64,000 bases of DNA from assembly GCA_028386065.3 (NCBI GenBank), contig JAKUCV010002397.1, positions 62,904 through 126,903 on the forward strand, read 5' to 3'. Positions 22,501 through 32,649 of the stretch are shown here, in pieces. The DNA is from Turnera subulata. Its lineage: Eukaryota; Streptophyta; Magnoliopsida; Malpighiales; Passifloraceae. Below the pieces are notes generated by a model. The model saw only the letters and a list, made by a program, of their open reading frames with translations, was not told the origin of the DNA and made no database searches. Position numbers and translations under genes: made by a program. The first letter of the stretch is position 1; each line of letters begins with the position of its first letter.

Positions 22501-25500
22501 TTATAGTTTTTGGTCATCGTGCACATGCTTTGGTTCATCTAGGCTCTACATATTCATTTATTTCACGTGCATACATGACTAGACATGATTTTGATGATGA
22601 TGACCTAGGTAGACCCTTGAGAGTTCGGTTACCGACAGGTAATATAGTTAGTGTAGATCAGGTATGTAGGAATGTATCTGTTGAATATGATGGTGGGTGT
22701 TTTCTCACTGATCTTAGTGTTATGGATTTGAGTGAGTTTGATGTGATTCTTGGCATGGATTGGTTGTCTAGACACCAAGTAGTGGTTGATTACCAAGCCA
22801 AGGAAGTGGCTTCGTGTTCTCTTTTAGGGCGTAGATTGGTGTTTGTTGGGGAGCAGAGAGCTCTTTTTGCTGGTTGTATATCAGCTATATAGGCTTTCAG
22901 GACGATTCGGGAAGGATGTGATGCGTTCTTTGACCATGTGGTGGACTCTACAGTACCAGTGCCGGGTTTGGAGGAAATCCCAATAGTGAGGGAGTTTTCA
23001 GATGTTTTTCCTGACGAGTTACCAGGTTTAACTCCAGAGCGAGAGGTGGAGTACACAGTGGACTTGGTACTGGGAGTTGCTCCTATCTCTATTGCACCCT
23101 ACAGGATGGCTCCGACTGAACTTCAGGAGTTGAAGAAGCAGTTGGAGGAGTTGCTGGAAAAAGTTTTCATTAGACCGAGAACTTCACCTTGGGGTGCCCC
23201 GGTCTTGTTTGTTAAGAAGAAGGATGGTAGTATGCGGATGTGTGTGGACTACAGGCTGTTGAACAAGGTGACTGTGAAGAACAAGTATCCGTTGTCAGGA
23301 TTGACGACTTGTTTGATCAGTTACAGGGAGCTTCTGTGTTCTAAAAGATCGACTTGCGATCTGGATACCATCAGGTCAGGATTGCAGAACAGGACATACC
23401 AGTGACTGTTTTTCGCACTCGGTATGGTCACTATGAATTTGTTGTGGTTCCTTTTGGGTTGAAAAATGCTCCTGCAGTGTTCATGTGTGTGATGCATGGG
23501 GTGTTCCATGAGTTTCTAGATCGATTTGTGGTTGTTTTCATTGATGATATTCTGGTCTACTCGAGGAGTAAGGCCGTGCATGAGGAGCATTTGAGACTGG
23601 TGTTGCAGAGACTGCGGGAGAAGCAGCTTTATGCCAAACTGAGCAATTGCGAGTTTTGGTTGGATGAGGTGGCTTTTCTTGGGCATATAGTGTCGGGAGA
23701 AGGTATTAAGGTAGATCCGACCAAGGTTAAGGCAGTTATGGAGTAGGAACCGCCGAAGAATGCATCTGAGGTGCGGAGTTTCCTTGGACTTGCTGGTTAC
23801 TATCGCAGGTTCATTGAGGGTTTTTCCTTGATAGCGGGTCCTATGACTAAGCTGCTGACGAAAGATTACTCTTATATGTGGGATGATCGTTGCCAGCAGA
23901 GTTTTGAGGAGCTGAAGAGTCGATTGACTACTGCACCAGTGTTGACAGTTCCTAGACCCGGTGTGGAGTACACGGTGTTTAATGATGCTTCTGGTTTGGG
24001 TTTGGGTTGTGCGTTGATGCAGGAGGGTCGGGTGATTGCTTATGCTTCTAGGCAGTTGAGGACTCATGAGAAGAATTATCCGACCCATGATTTGGAGTTA
24101 GCTACTGTGGTCTTCGCTTTGAAGATTTGGAGACACCATCTTTTCGGGGAGAAATGTCGGATTTTCACGGATCACAAGAGCTTGAAGTACATCATGACCC
24201 AGAAGGAGCTCAATATGAGGCAGAGGCGTTGGATCAAGCTCCTGAAGGATTATGATTATACTATTGAGTACCATCCAGGAAAGGCTAATGTGGTTGCAGA
24301 TGCTTTGTGCCGGAAGCGAGTTTCATCTTCAGATGAGGAGCCGGTCTCCTTTGATTTGCCATCTTTGTTGGAGTTGAGGTCTTTGGATGCCCAGTTGGAG
24401 GTTGATGATACCGGGGCCTTGTTGGCCAGTTTGAGTATCCGACCGACCTTGTGGGAAAAGATTACGGAGTTGTAGTTCGGTGACCCTCATTTAGTAGAGT
24501 TGCGGGATAAGGCTCTCGGTGGAGGGAGTTCTAGCTTTTACATCCAGGAGGATGGAGCTTTGATGACGAGTGATCGTCTTTGTGTTCCGGACGTGGATGA
24601 CCTGAGGAGATGGTTTATGGATGAGGCGCACAACGCACCTTATGCCATGCATCCGGGTAGTAAAAAGATGTACCTAAACCTGAAAAGTCACTATTGGTGG
24701 CCTGGAATGAAGAAGGATGTTGCAGAGTTCGTGGCTTGTTGTATGACTTGTCAGCAGGTGAAAGCCGAGCATCAGACTCCTACCTGCAAGATGAGATCTT
24801 TGTCTATTCCGCAGTGGAAGTGGGAGCACATCACTATAGATTTTGTGATTGGGTTACCGAGAACCAGGGGTCGGCATGATGCCATTTGGGTCATTGTCGA
24901 CAGGTTGACCAAGTCAGCTTACTTTCTACCTATCCAGCAGACGGATACGATGGATAAGCTGGCAAGATTGTATATCTCGGGTGTTGTCAGAATACATGGA
25001 GTTCCTTTATCCATTGTGTCGGATAGGGATCCGAGGTTCACATCCCACTTCTGGGAGAGTTTGCAGTCAGCTTTGGGTACCAAGTTGAATTTCAGTACAG
25101 CTTTTCATCCGCAGATAGATGGACAGTCGGAGAGGACTATTTAGACTTTGGAGGATATGCTTAGAGCCCGTGTGCTCAACTTCAGTGATTCTTGGGATGA
25201 GACGTTACCGTTGGTTGAGTTTGCTTATAACAACGGTTATCACTCAAGTATTGGTGTGGCACCTTATGAGGCTCTGTATGGACGGAAGTGCCGAAGTCCG
25301 ATCTATTGGGACGAGGAGGGTCTGAGGCAGGTGATTGGTCCAGATCTTGTCCAGGAGACTGTGGATCAGATTGAAGTGGTAAAGCAGTGCATGAGAGTTG
25401 CTCAGGACCGACAGAGGAGTTATGTTGCAAAGCATCGTCGGGAGATAGAGTACAGTGTAGGTGATAGAGTTTTCCTCCGTGTTGCTCCCTGGAGAGGTGT

Positions 25501-25873
25501 TATCCGATTTGAGAGGAAGAGCAAGTTGAGCCCTCGTTATATCGGTCCTTTTGAGATCATGGAGCGGGTTGGTCCGCTGGCTTATAGATTGGCTTTACAG
25601 GAGGAGCTGTCTCGCATGCACGATGTATTCCATGTCTCGATGTTGAGGCGTTATCGGTCTGATCCGAGTCATGTGGTATCATCTATGGAGTTGGAGGTTG
25701 CTGATGACTTGACTTATGTAGAGGAGCCGGTGGAGATCTTAGCTCGGGAAGTACGGCAGTTGAGGAGTTGTACTATTCCCATAGTTCGAGTTAGCTGGAG
25801 CCTTCATTCTCTGAATGAGGCTACTTGGAAGGTTGAGTCTCATATGAAAGAGCAATACCCACATCTGTTCTGA
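22500..25873 (+). pseudogene. Chromovirus pol: PR-RT-RH-INT-chromodomain
   Basis: Protease (about 22510-22890) has HLGSTYSF where D-(L/P)-GST is expected, so the catalytic Asp appears to be His. RT (22938-23750) keeps FIDD, but a one-base loss near 23298 and TAA at 23342 break it. RNase H (23771-24475) has 'FNDASG' and ends 'NVVADAL'. Integrase (24500-25144 and on) retains the H-H-C-C finger (YAMHPGSKK to CMTCQQ) and Asp, Asp, Glu positions (TIDFVIGLP, SDRDPRFTS, GQSERT). The last 50 residues (to 25873) match the chromodomain pattern P-x-x-IL...EATW...YPHLF, which in chromoviruses steers integration to heterochromatin. Further stops: 22890, 23744, 24473, 25142, all TAG. Confidence 0.9.
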
Positions 25874-25910
25874 TTCTTATCTTGTAATTTCGAGGACGAA
25901 ATTTTCATAA

Positions 25911-25922
25911 GTGGGGTAGAAC
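25911..25922 (+). other. Polypurine tract of the chromovirus
   Basis: GTGGGGTAGAAC immediately precedes the LTR start TGTAACACCCCG. An extra copy of the same tract plus LTR start lies 65 bases on (25976-25999). Confidence 0.7.
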
Positions 25923-26150
25923 TGTAACACCCCGATTTTTCATAATTTATTTTATGGAATTTCTGGAATTTTACAGTGGGGTAGAACTGTAACGCTCCGA
26001 TTCCAATTTTACCCCTTAAAATATTTTCGGAGTTTTTGGTCAAGAAATTAATTCTTTTCTCTGGTTAAATGTCTTTTCTCTTGGAATTGTCTTTAAGTGA
26101 GGTTCCGTTGCGGATCGGTTCGAGTTCGGGGTTGAGGAGTTGTTTCGGAT

Positions 26151-26234
26151 GTAGTTTTATTGAAACTACGTAGTTTTATTGAAACTACGTAGTTTTATTG
26201 AAACTACGTAGTTTTATTGAAACTACGTAGTTTT
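26151..26234 (+). repeat. 19-base tandem array with TACGTA palindromes
   Basis: The unit GTAGTTTTATTGAAACTAC is repeated four times and ends in a partial unit, creating TACGTA at 26167, 26186, 26205 and 26224. ACGT is the core recognised by plant bZIP and bHLH factors. The inverted LTR fragment near 30440-30470 has only a single, diverged unit. Confidence 0.85.
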
Positions 26235-26309
26235 GAGGGGTTAAATAAAGAAAAAAAAAAGAAGAAGAGAAAGAAAACATTGACTAGGGCGGGTTGACCG
26301 TGTCTCATT

Positions 26310-26329
26310 CCAAAACGACGTCGTTTTGG
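26310..26329. promoter_or_regulatory. 20-base perfect palindrome with GACGTC core
   Basis: CCAAAACGACGTCGTTTTGG is self-complementary. It is kept almost unchanged in the inverted LTR fragment (about 30363-30381), whereas surrounding sequence has drifted. GACGTC is a bZIP C-box; binding is inferred. Confidence 0.5.
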
Positions 26330-28309
26330 ACTGGGGCCGGCTCACACCCTAAAAACCCTATCTCTTTCCCTTGCTTTCCTTTTCTCTCTCTTTTTTTTTC
26401 CCTCTTCTCTTCTCCCTTCCGCCACTACCCATCTTTCTCTCTCTCTCTCTCTCACTTGAATCGAACGCCGCCGACCACTCATACCTCTTCCCTCACCTTC
26501 GACGCCTGCGTCTGCGAGAGGGTGTGGTGTCGCTCACGGTGGACTGGAGGCAGAGAGCCCGAAGTCTTTCTCGGGTCGCACGAATGCGACGGAGCTCGGT
26601 GTGAGGAGTTGAGCATCACATCTGGTAAGCCACCGTTCCTTCTTCCTTGCTCTCCTTCTTCTTCTCTTCTCCTGTTTCTGCTGGATTGGCCGATTGGGTT
26701 TAATCGGGTTTTGGTTTTGAATCAGTGGCGGGTCTGTGTGTGTGTGGCAGTTGTCAGGTTTCGCTGCTGGTGGTGGTGCTCGAGTTGTCCTCTGGTTCGG
26801 ACAGTAGGCTCGCGTGGTTGTGTGTGTCGTTCCGGCAGCGAGTGGCTGTGGAAGGTGTTTGCAGTGGCCGGTGTGGTGTTGCCGGTGTAGGTTCTATTGA
26901 GGATCGGGTTGTTGTGTGCTTTCGGTAGTAGTTTGTGTTGGTTCGAGTTGGTGTTGCTCCTTAGATCCGAGGCCTTGGTGGTCGGATCTGGTTCTAGTCA
27001 GTGCTTGACTCCGGTAAGATTCCGACCCCCTTTTAGTTTTAGTTTAATTAGAACTCTCGTACTGTTGTGTTGATTGGTTTGGGTCTTTGTTGGTTGTTAT
27101 ATGTTCGGCAGATTGTTGGTGTTGGTTTGGGTGTGTTGTAGTGTTCCTCCGGTGACCTTGGGTATTTTTCTGGCGAGGCTGTGACCGGATTCCGGCGAGT
27201 TCGGGTGTTTTCGATGGGACGGGAATCTTCTTCGGCATCCATGGTATTGCCCTGACGATGTGTTATTTGTTGTACACTCGTGGCATGTACTTTTAATTCC
27301 GGATTGGGTTGTGCACTAAATTGTGTTTAGTAAAAACCGAGAGGGGTGCGTGAGTAGCACGTGGACGGTTGTCCGGTATAGGTAGAACCTTTAGGACGGA
27401 TAACTCGGACTCGGGAGAAACCTTGAAATGGGAGTAAGTAAAAATCGAGCCTTGGCCAGTAATAATATGTTATACGACCCAATAATGATTTTTGGACCTA
27501 TTATGTACTGGACTTAAAACCTAAGGACATCTAAAGTTATAGTGGACATAATAGGCTGGGCTTTAGGCCCAAGATCGTTGTGAGTTGGTAATGGATTAGT
27601 GGTTTGGGCTTGAAGCCCGGGATTGAGGATTTGGACTTAGTTGGGCTTTGAGCCTGTGAATCATAGACCCGTGACTTGGAGATGTAGTTTGGTGAGCGGA
27701 AATGGATTAGTCAGCGTGGACTTTAACTCACGGTTGCATTGCACAAGTATGCATAATTTATTATTGTTGAATATCTTTGTGAGATATGGTGTCTATGTGT
27801 ATAGGCACGAGACATAATTCGGGAGGGGCTGGTACTAGTGGTGGACAGACAGAGCGCCATCGTAATTGAGGTGACTCTATAAGACTTATATACCTGTATG
27901 CGAATACTTGTTGGTATGGTTAGGTAGTACTACTTGCTGAGTATGCTTCATACAGTTGACTATATTGTGTACCTGGTTGTTTATGTGCTGAATTGCCATG
28001 ATAATAAATACGTGCTATTTTGCCATGTGATTCCCCTATGAGCTCTTATTGCCATGCTTGTGATATATGCTGTCTTGCTATATCCTGTTTATTGTGAGCT
28101 TTAGGCTCTGTTTAGAGAACCTTTGTAATGGTACACAAATTAGATACGACTTGAGGGGACACTTATACAATTTCATAATTGGTAACATAACGTACCTGAA
28201 TAATTAATAAGTTCTACTGTGGGGCTGTTGACCGGTAGCACCGAGAGGGAAGAGAAGGTACCCCTCGGGTCCTGTTATTTTTAGTGAATTGTATTCACAG
28301 AGACGACGA

Positions 28310-28540
28310 CGAGGGAATTGATGGGTACGCCCTCGGTTAGTATAATAGTGAGAGCACCCCTCACAGAGCTGGCGCCTTGGGGATTTGTCGGGTGTACCCC
28401 ATGGTTATTTGTGATTATCCATTTCTTTTGGTGAGAGCACCCCTCACAGAGCTGGTGACTTGGGGACTCACGGGTGTGCCCCAAGATTTTGTATTATAAT
28501 TTCTTTGAGGAGAGCACCCCTCCTAGAGCTGTCGGCCACT
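28310..28540 (+). repeat. Imperfect tandem repeat in the chromovirus LTR
   Basis: GAGAGCACCCCTCACAGAGCT recurs three times with about 80-100 bases between starts (near 28351, 28432 and 28511), each followed by a variant of CTTGGGGA and a GGGTGTRCCCC hairpin-like motif. Confidence 0.55.
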
Positions 28541-29297
28541 TGTTTGTTAGTGGTTTTCTATGTCGGAACTTACCCATTCCGATGTTGATATTTATACTGT
28601 ATATATATATATATGATTACATTTGGGCATATGCCCTGGGAAGCTGGCCAGTCGCTACCTCGCCCGACGCACACAGTAGAGGGCCCTTAATAATGATAAG
28701 AATATAATAACTAGATAATTCACCTAACACTTGAATGTGTGATATTTGACACATGTTGATTGTGTGTGTATACTTGTGCTCGTGGACTTACTCACCCTAC
28801 AAGCCTGTCTTCGTGTGCCTGTATGTTTGTCTTATATTGTACATTGAGTAGGCGACTCATATAAATCGCCACCATGGTTTTACAGATCATTAGTAGCTTG
28901 TTGATGGTTGCTCTTACCTCGGGTATTAGACTCTTTTTCATGTCAGCAGGTAGCTGCGTCTCCTTCCTGGTGGATCCGTAGAGTTGACACTCATATATTC
29001 TACACTTGTCATTGACATTATTGTTATTATTTTCCGCTGCAAATTATTGTCGGGATACTGTTTTGGATTTCTTGGATTTTGATCAGTTGTTGTTCCGGTT
29101 GGTTTAACTGGTGTTACTTTGGCTAGCTAAGCCTGATTTATATTTGACTCTTGTATCCTGATGTTTACTTTTGGTTATTCTGAGATATTGACTTGATGTT
29201 TTTACACAGTGTTTGGCATCCCTGGTTTTAAGGGCATTTTAGATAATTTATAATTGTTTATGTTTTGTATTAAAGTTTTGGGATGTGGTTGTTTCAG

Positions 29298-29372
29298 CTT
29301 GGTAGCGGAGCTCCAGGACTCCTCTAGTACAGTGCGGGGTTCGGGGATGAACCTAGCGGAAGCTGGTGGGCC
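29298..29372 (+). other. Primer site and leader fragment after the LTR
   Basis: TGGTAGCGGAGC at 29301 follows the LTR end, so internal sequence lies on both sides of this LTR. That indicates either a tandem internal-LTR-internal arrangement from recombination, or a second short element beginning here. Confidence 0.5.
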
Positions 29373-29862
29373 TGTGACACCCGGGGTCGATGAGGGCGGG
29401 AACTGTACGCCGGTGCCGGGATGAGCGTGGACAAGGAGCGGCTTCTGGCAGGCTTCTCGATAGAGGGGCATATCAATGAACCGAATCCACACCGGAATAG
29501 GAGAGATCTTGAGACTGTGTTGGGATGGGGCTGCACAGTTGGGGCGATTTCGAATTATATGGGTATGGGACTGTATAATTAGGAATAGCTCAAACGAAGT
29601 GATTTCGAGGTTGTACAGGTATGGGACTGTACAATCGAGAATAGCTTAAATGATTTGATGGGTACTAACTATATCAACAAGGTGCACCTACCTTTTCGGT
29701 GCTCATTCTAGAAAAAATCCAAAGTTAAACGTGCTTGACTTGGAGCAATTCTAGGATGGGTGACCTCCTGGGAAGTTTTCCCTGGAAACATGCGAGTGAG
29801 GACAAAGCATGTTGGAAAGGTCCCGTGTTGGTCTGTAGTGACAGTCGACAAGCTGGGACATT
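29373..29862 (+). mobile_element. 5S-rRNA-carrying LTR-like unit (Cassandra-type candidate)
   Basis: The unit starts TGTGACACCC and ends GGGACATTACA, which are inverted relatives as LTR ends are. It carries a two-copy ~60-base repeat with GGTATGGGACTGTA (29562-29640) and then a 5S-like sequence. Cassandra TRIM elements are known to hold 5S sequence in their LTRs. No matching second LTR or target duplication was found, so this may be a solo LTR or part of the neighbouring chromovirus fragment. Confidence 0.45.
29660..29785 (+). ncRNA. 5S rRNA-like sequence with pol III internal promoter
   Basis: About 120 bases align by eye with plant 5S rRNA: GGGTACTAACTATATCAACA at the start, the A-box-like AAAGTTAAACGTGCTTG, and the C-box AGGATGGGTGACCTCCTGGG. 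The middle (CTTTTCGGTGCTCATT) departs from true 5S, so it is a 5S-derived retroelement segment and not a ribosomal gene. Confidence 0.7.
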
Positions 29863-30667
29863 ACAACCCGAGCACCACCATGAACAAAGCCCACATCGTC
29901 CGCCAACCGTCACACACAGACCCGCCATCGATCCAAACCAAAAACCACCAAGAGAGAGAGAGAGAGAACCGATTAGCAAATCGGCATCAAGAGAAACAGG
30001 GGACAATTAAAGAGGAAGCAAGGTGGGGGCTTACCAGTACACGACGGTGACGAGACCAACACCAGCCTTGCACCGAACTCCCGCCTCCTTCTTCGCCTCG
30101 GATACAGTGACAGCCTCCTCGGCTCTAGGCGTGCTGCGGCTCGAAGAGAATGCTAAGGAAGAAGATGGAAGGAGGAACAACAGCGGCGGTGATGCGTGAT
30201 AGAGAAGAGAGAAGAGATTTGGGAGAAGGGAGGGAGAAGACAAGAGAGAGAAGGGTAGAGGCGGCAACCGGGAAGAGAAGGAAGAAAAGAAAAAAAAAAA
30301 GAAAAGAAAAGAAAGAAAAGTAGAAAAGAAATAGGGTTTTTAGGGTATGTGCCGGCCCGAGTCCAAACGACGTCGTTTTGGACTGAGGCGCGGTCAACCC
30401 GCCCTTAGTCAACATTTTCTTTTTTTTTTCTTTACATCCTAAAAACTACGTCGTTTCAGTAAAACTACATCCAAACCATCTCCTCAACCCCAGACTCGAA
30501 ACGATCCGTTATGGAACCTCGATTTAGGACAACTCCTAGAAAAAAGACATTTAACCAAGGAAAGGAATTAATTTCTTGACCAAAAATTCAGAAATCACTT
30601 GAGGGAAAAATTGGAAATAAAATTCCATAAATTCCATAAATTAATTATGAAAAATCGGGGCATTACA
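29863..30667 (-). repeat. Inverted fragment of the chromovirus LTR
   Basis: Read on the minus strand it starts TGTAATGCCCCG at 30667 and follows 25923 onward: the AAACGACGTCGTTTTGG palindrome, a CT-rich leader-like stretch, and on to about 26950. It lacks the duplicated polypurine insert of the 25923 copy. Short purine/pyrimidine runs produce spurious ORFs on both strands. Confidence 0.75.
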
Positions 30668-30701
30668 GCTGGTTTGTTCAAAACTCGAGCTGGGATGAAT
30701 G

Positions 30702-31177
30702 TGTTAGGTATGTGGTCTGAATTTTTTGGTAAATTCAAAGATTAGGCACCGCTTTTTTTGACAAGTTGGCAAGCAAATCTTTAAACTTAGGCAGCTCAAA
30801 TCTTCAAAGTTAGGTAGCTTCTTTTGTTGATAAATTGAACAAACTCATGCCTATATAAAGGCTTGGGCATGTAATGTAAGATCATCCCTCAAGTAGAGAT
30901 GGAAAGATAGAGAAAGAGAGAGGGAGAGAGAAGAGAAGAAGAAAGCGGAGAATAGGAAGAAAAATATACCCAATATTTTTCTTAGTGTCCTTCTAAAATT
31001 AGGAAGTGATAAGAAAATACTTTTGTTGGTAGATTTTATTGTGAGGTTCTTTTGTACTAATATTATATATTAGTGGAAGATCTGTAGTCCGTGGACGTAG
31101 GCAAGAATAAGGCCGAACCACGTTAAATTCTTTGTGTCTCTTTTATTTTCACGAATCTTTTGTAGTTTTCCCCAACA
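30702..31177 (+). repeat. 5' LTR of the gag-only element
   Basis: 476 bases, TGTTAGG to CCCAACA. It contains CTATATAAAGGC at about 30851-30862, a TATA box, and a purine-rich leader (30899-30965). Confidence 0.88.
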
Positions 31178-31213
31178 ACTGGTAACGGAGCAAGGTTTCG
31201 ATAAAGGTTCGCG

Positions 31214-32092
31214 ATGGCAGTTTCAGGCACAAAGTTTGAGGTGGAGCAGTTTGATGCCAAGAAGGAATTTAGTCTCTGGCAAAGCAACATTAAAGATCTG
31301 TTGGTGCAGCAGGGGCTGATGAAGATGCTCTTTGGCAAGGAGAAGAAGCCAAAGGACATGAAGGATGAAAATTGGGAGGAGCTCGGGCAGCTAGCTGTCA
31401 GTACCATTAGATTGACTCTTGCGCCAGATGTGAAGTACAGTGTCATGGACGAGACAAGGCCGGTGGAGGTGGTAAAGAAATTGGAAGATATCTACATGTC
31501 GAAGTCACCTACAAACCGGTTGTTCATGAAGAAGGAGTTGTACCAGTTAAAGATGCACCAAGGTACACATGTAGTAGATCACATCAATCGATTTAATAAA
31601 TTGATTAAGGAGTTGGCTAGCATTGATGTGACCTACGAAGAAGAGGATAAGGCCCTGATATTGTTGATGTCTCTTCCACATTCATATGATAATTTGAGGA
31701 ATTCATTGTGTGTTGGGAAGCAGACTCTTTCAGTTGCAGATGTGACAGCAGTGCTAATGGGGAATTTTAAATTGAACCAGTCTAGTAGCGGTATAGATGA
31801 AGATATCGCTGTGGCAGAAGTTAACCGTGGTAGGGGCCCATCACGGTCTAACCAGTTCAAAAGAAATTCTAGATCTGGTTCAAAAGGAAGAACAGACTAT
31901 AGTGATAAGGAGTGCTACTGCTGTCATAAGAAGGGACATATCCAATTTTATTGTGAACAGATGAAGAAGGATATGGAAGAACTGAAGAAAAATCGCAAGA
32001 AGTCCGACAAGACTGCGATTGTTGAAAATGACTCAGATGGTGATTTTTTCTTGGTACAAGAAGGTAAAGGTGAACACACTGAAGATTCGTGA
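31214..32092 (+). CDS. Copia gag protein
   Basis: A 292-residue intact ORF from ATG 31214, 25 bases after the primer site. It carries the plant copia gag (UBN2-like) fold signature: 'FEVEQFDAKKEFSLWQSNI' at the N-terminus, 'LPHSYDNLRNSL' in the middle, and a CX2CX4HX4C zinc knuckle (CYCCHKKGHIQFYC, about residues 234-247). It ends at TGA 32090-32092, where the family has Trp just before the protease motif, so TGG to TGA probably created a gag stop. Gag forms the particle and binds RNA. Being intact, it could still be made, with movement relying on enzymes from elsewhere. Confidence 0.85.
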   Translation: MAVSGTKFEVEQFDAKKEFSLWQSNIKDLLVQQGLMKMLFGKEKKPKDMKDENWEELGQLAVSTIRLTLAPDVKYSVMDETRPVEVVKKLEDIYMSKSPTNRLFMKKELYQLKMHQGTHVVDHINRFNKLIKELASIDVTYEEEDKALILLMSLPHSYDNLRNSLCVGKQTLSVADVTAVLMGNFKLNQSSSGIDEDIAVAEVNRGRGPSRSNQFKRNSRSGSKGRTDYSDKECYCCHKKGHIQFYCEQMKKDMEELKKNRKKSDKTAIVENDSDGDFFLVQEGKGEHTEDS

Positions 32093-32614
32093 ATTTTAGA
32101 CTCTGCCTGTTCCTTTCATATCTGTGCAAGTAATGAATGGTTTAGTACCTACAAGCCCTGTAGTGAAGGAGAATTAGTAGTTCTGGCAGATGACCATGAA
32201 TTTAAAATTCATGGTATTGGTAGTGTGAAGATAAAGATGCATGATGGTTTTGTGAAGATATTTGGTGATGTGAGGCACGTGCCGGAGCTTGGAAGAAATT
32301 TAATTTCCCTTGGTAGACTTGATTCGAGAGGATGTGGCTTTTCTTCTCGAGGTGGAGTTTTGAAGGTTACAAAAGGCGCCTTGGTAATTATGAATGGGGA
32401 ATTGATGGAGAAGAACCTTTATAGATTAATTGGAAGGGCAGTGAAAAATAATATAGAGGTTGAGGCTAATGCGGTGTCAGGCAGACAACAGAACATTGTT
32501 GCATTCAACAAGAGGAAGGTTGGTTTTGCAATGATAACATGTAGCGGTGAAGGTAGCCATACACCAGCATGTAGAACACTGAAGCAGATATGGGTCAAGA
32601 AGACAAAAGTATGA
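32093..32614 (+). pseudogene. Copia protease remnant fused to element tail
   Basis: In the same frame as gag, beyond the TGA. It begins ILDSACSFHIC, the protease active-site strand (DSA for DSG), and continues through 'GRNLISLGRLDSRG', the start of the integrase-linked region. A large deletion near 32530-32560 then joins it to tail sequence ending at TGA 32614. Nothing of integrase, RT or RNase H remains. Confidence 0.75.
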
Positions 32615-32649
32615 AGAATACTAAGTAAAATTCAGCCCAAAGTGGAGAT

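Larger units (their letters stand above)
21165..29297 (+). mobile_element. Chromovirus (Tekay/Del-like Ty3/gypsy), 5' truncated
   Basis: Internal region without a 5' LTR, beginning exactly at the Tat-like LTR end, with gag, protease, RT, RNase H, integrase and a C-terminal chromodomain, followed by a polypurine tract and a long LTR (25923-29297). Order PR-RT-RH-INT plus the chromodomain marks the chromovirus branch. All coding parts carry stops, mostly TAG. The Tat-like element may have inserted near the gag start, with the left half lost later. Confidence 0.88.
25923..29297 (+). repeat. Chromovirus LTR, about 3.4 kb
   Basis: It starts TGTAACACCCCG and ends near GTTTCA, followed by a TGGTAGCGGAGC primer site. 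It includes a TACGTA array (26151-26234), a 20-base palindrome (26310-26329), a CT-rich leader-like stretch (26360-26460), imperfect ~100-base repeats (28310-28540) and a TA microsatellite (28598-28614). An inverted fragment of the same LTR is at 29863-30667. The open frame at 26294-26890 inside it is not considered a gene. Confidence 0.75.

Noticed and set aside
26294..26890. 198-codon open frame in the chromovirus LTR
   Set aside because: Low-complexity CT-rich sequence within an LTR, no domain, and not conserved in the inverted LTR copy.
29660..29785. Genuine 5S rRNA gene
   Set aside because: The middle departs from 5S, there is a single copy with no tandem array, and it sits in LTR-like sequence.
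30031..30415. Minus-strand Ser/Leu-rich open frames
   Set aside because: They lie in the inverted chromovirus LTR fragment and correspond to its CT-rich stretch.
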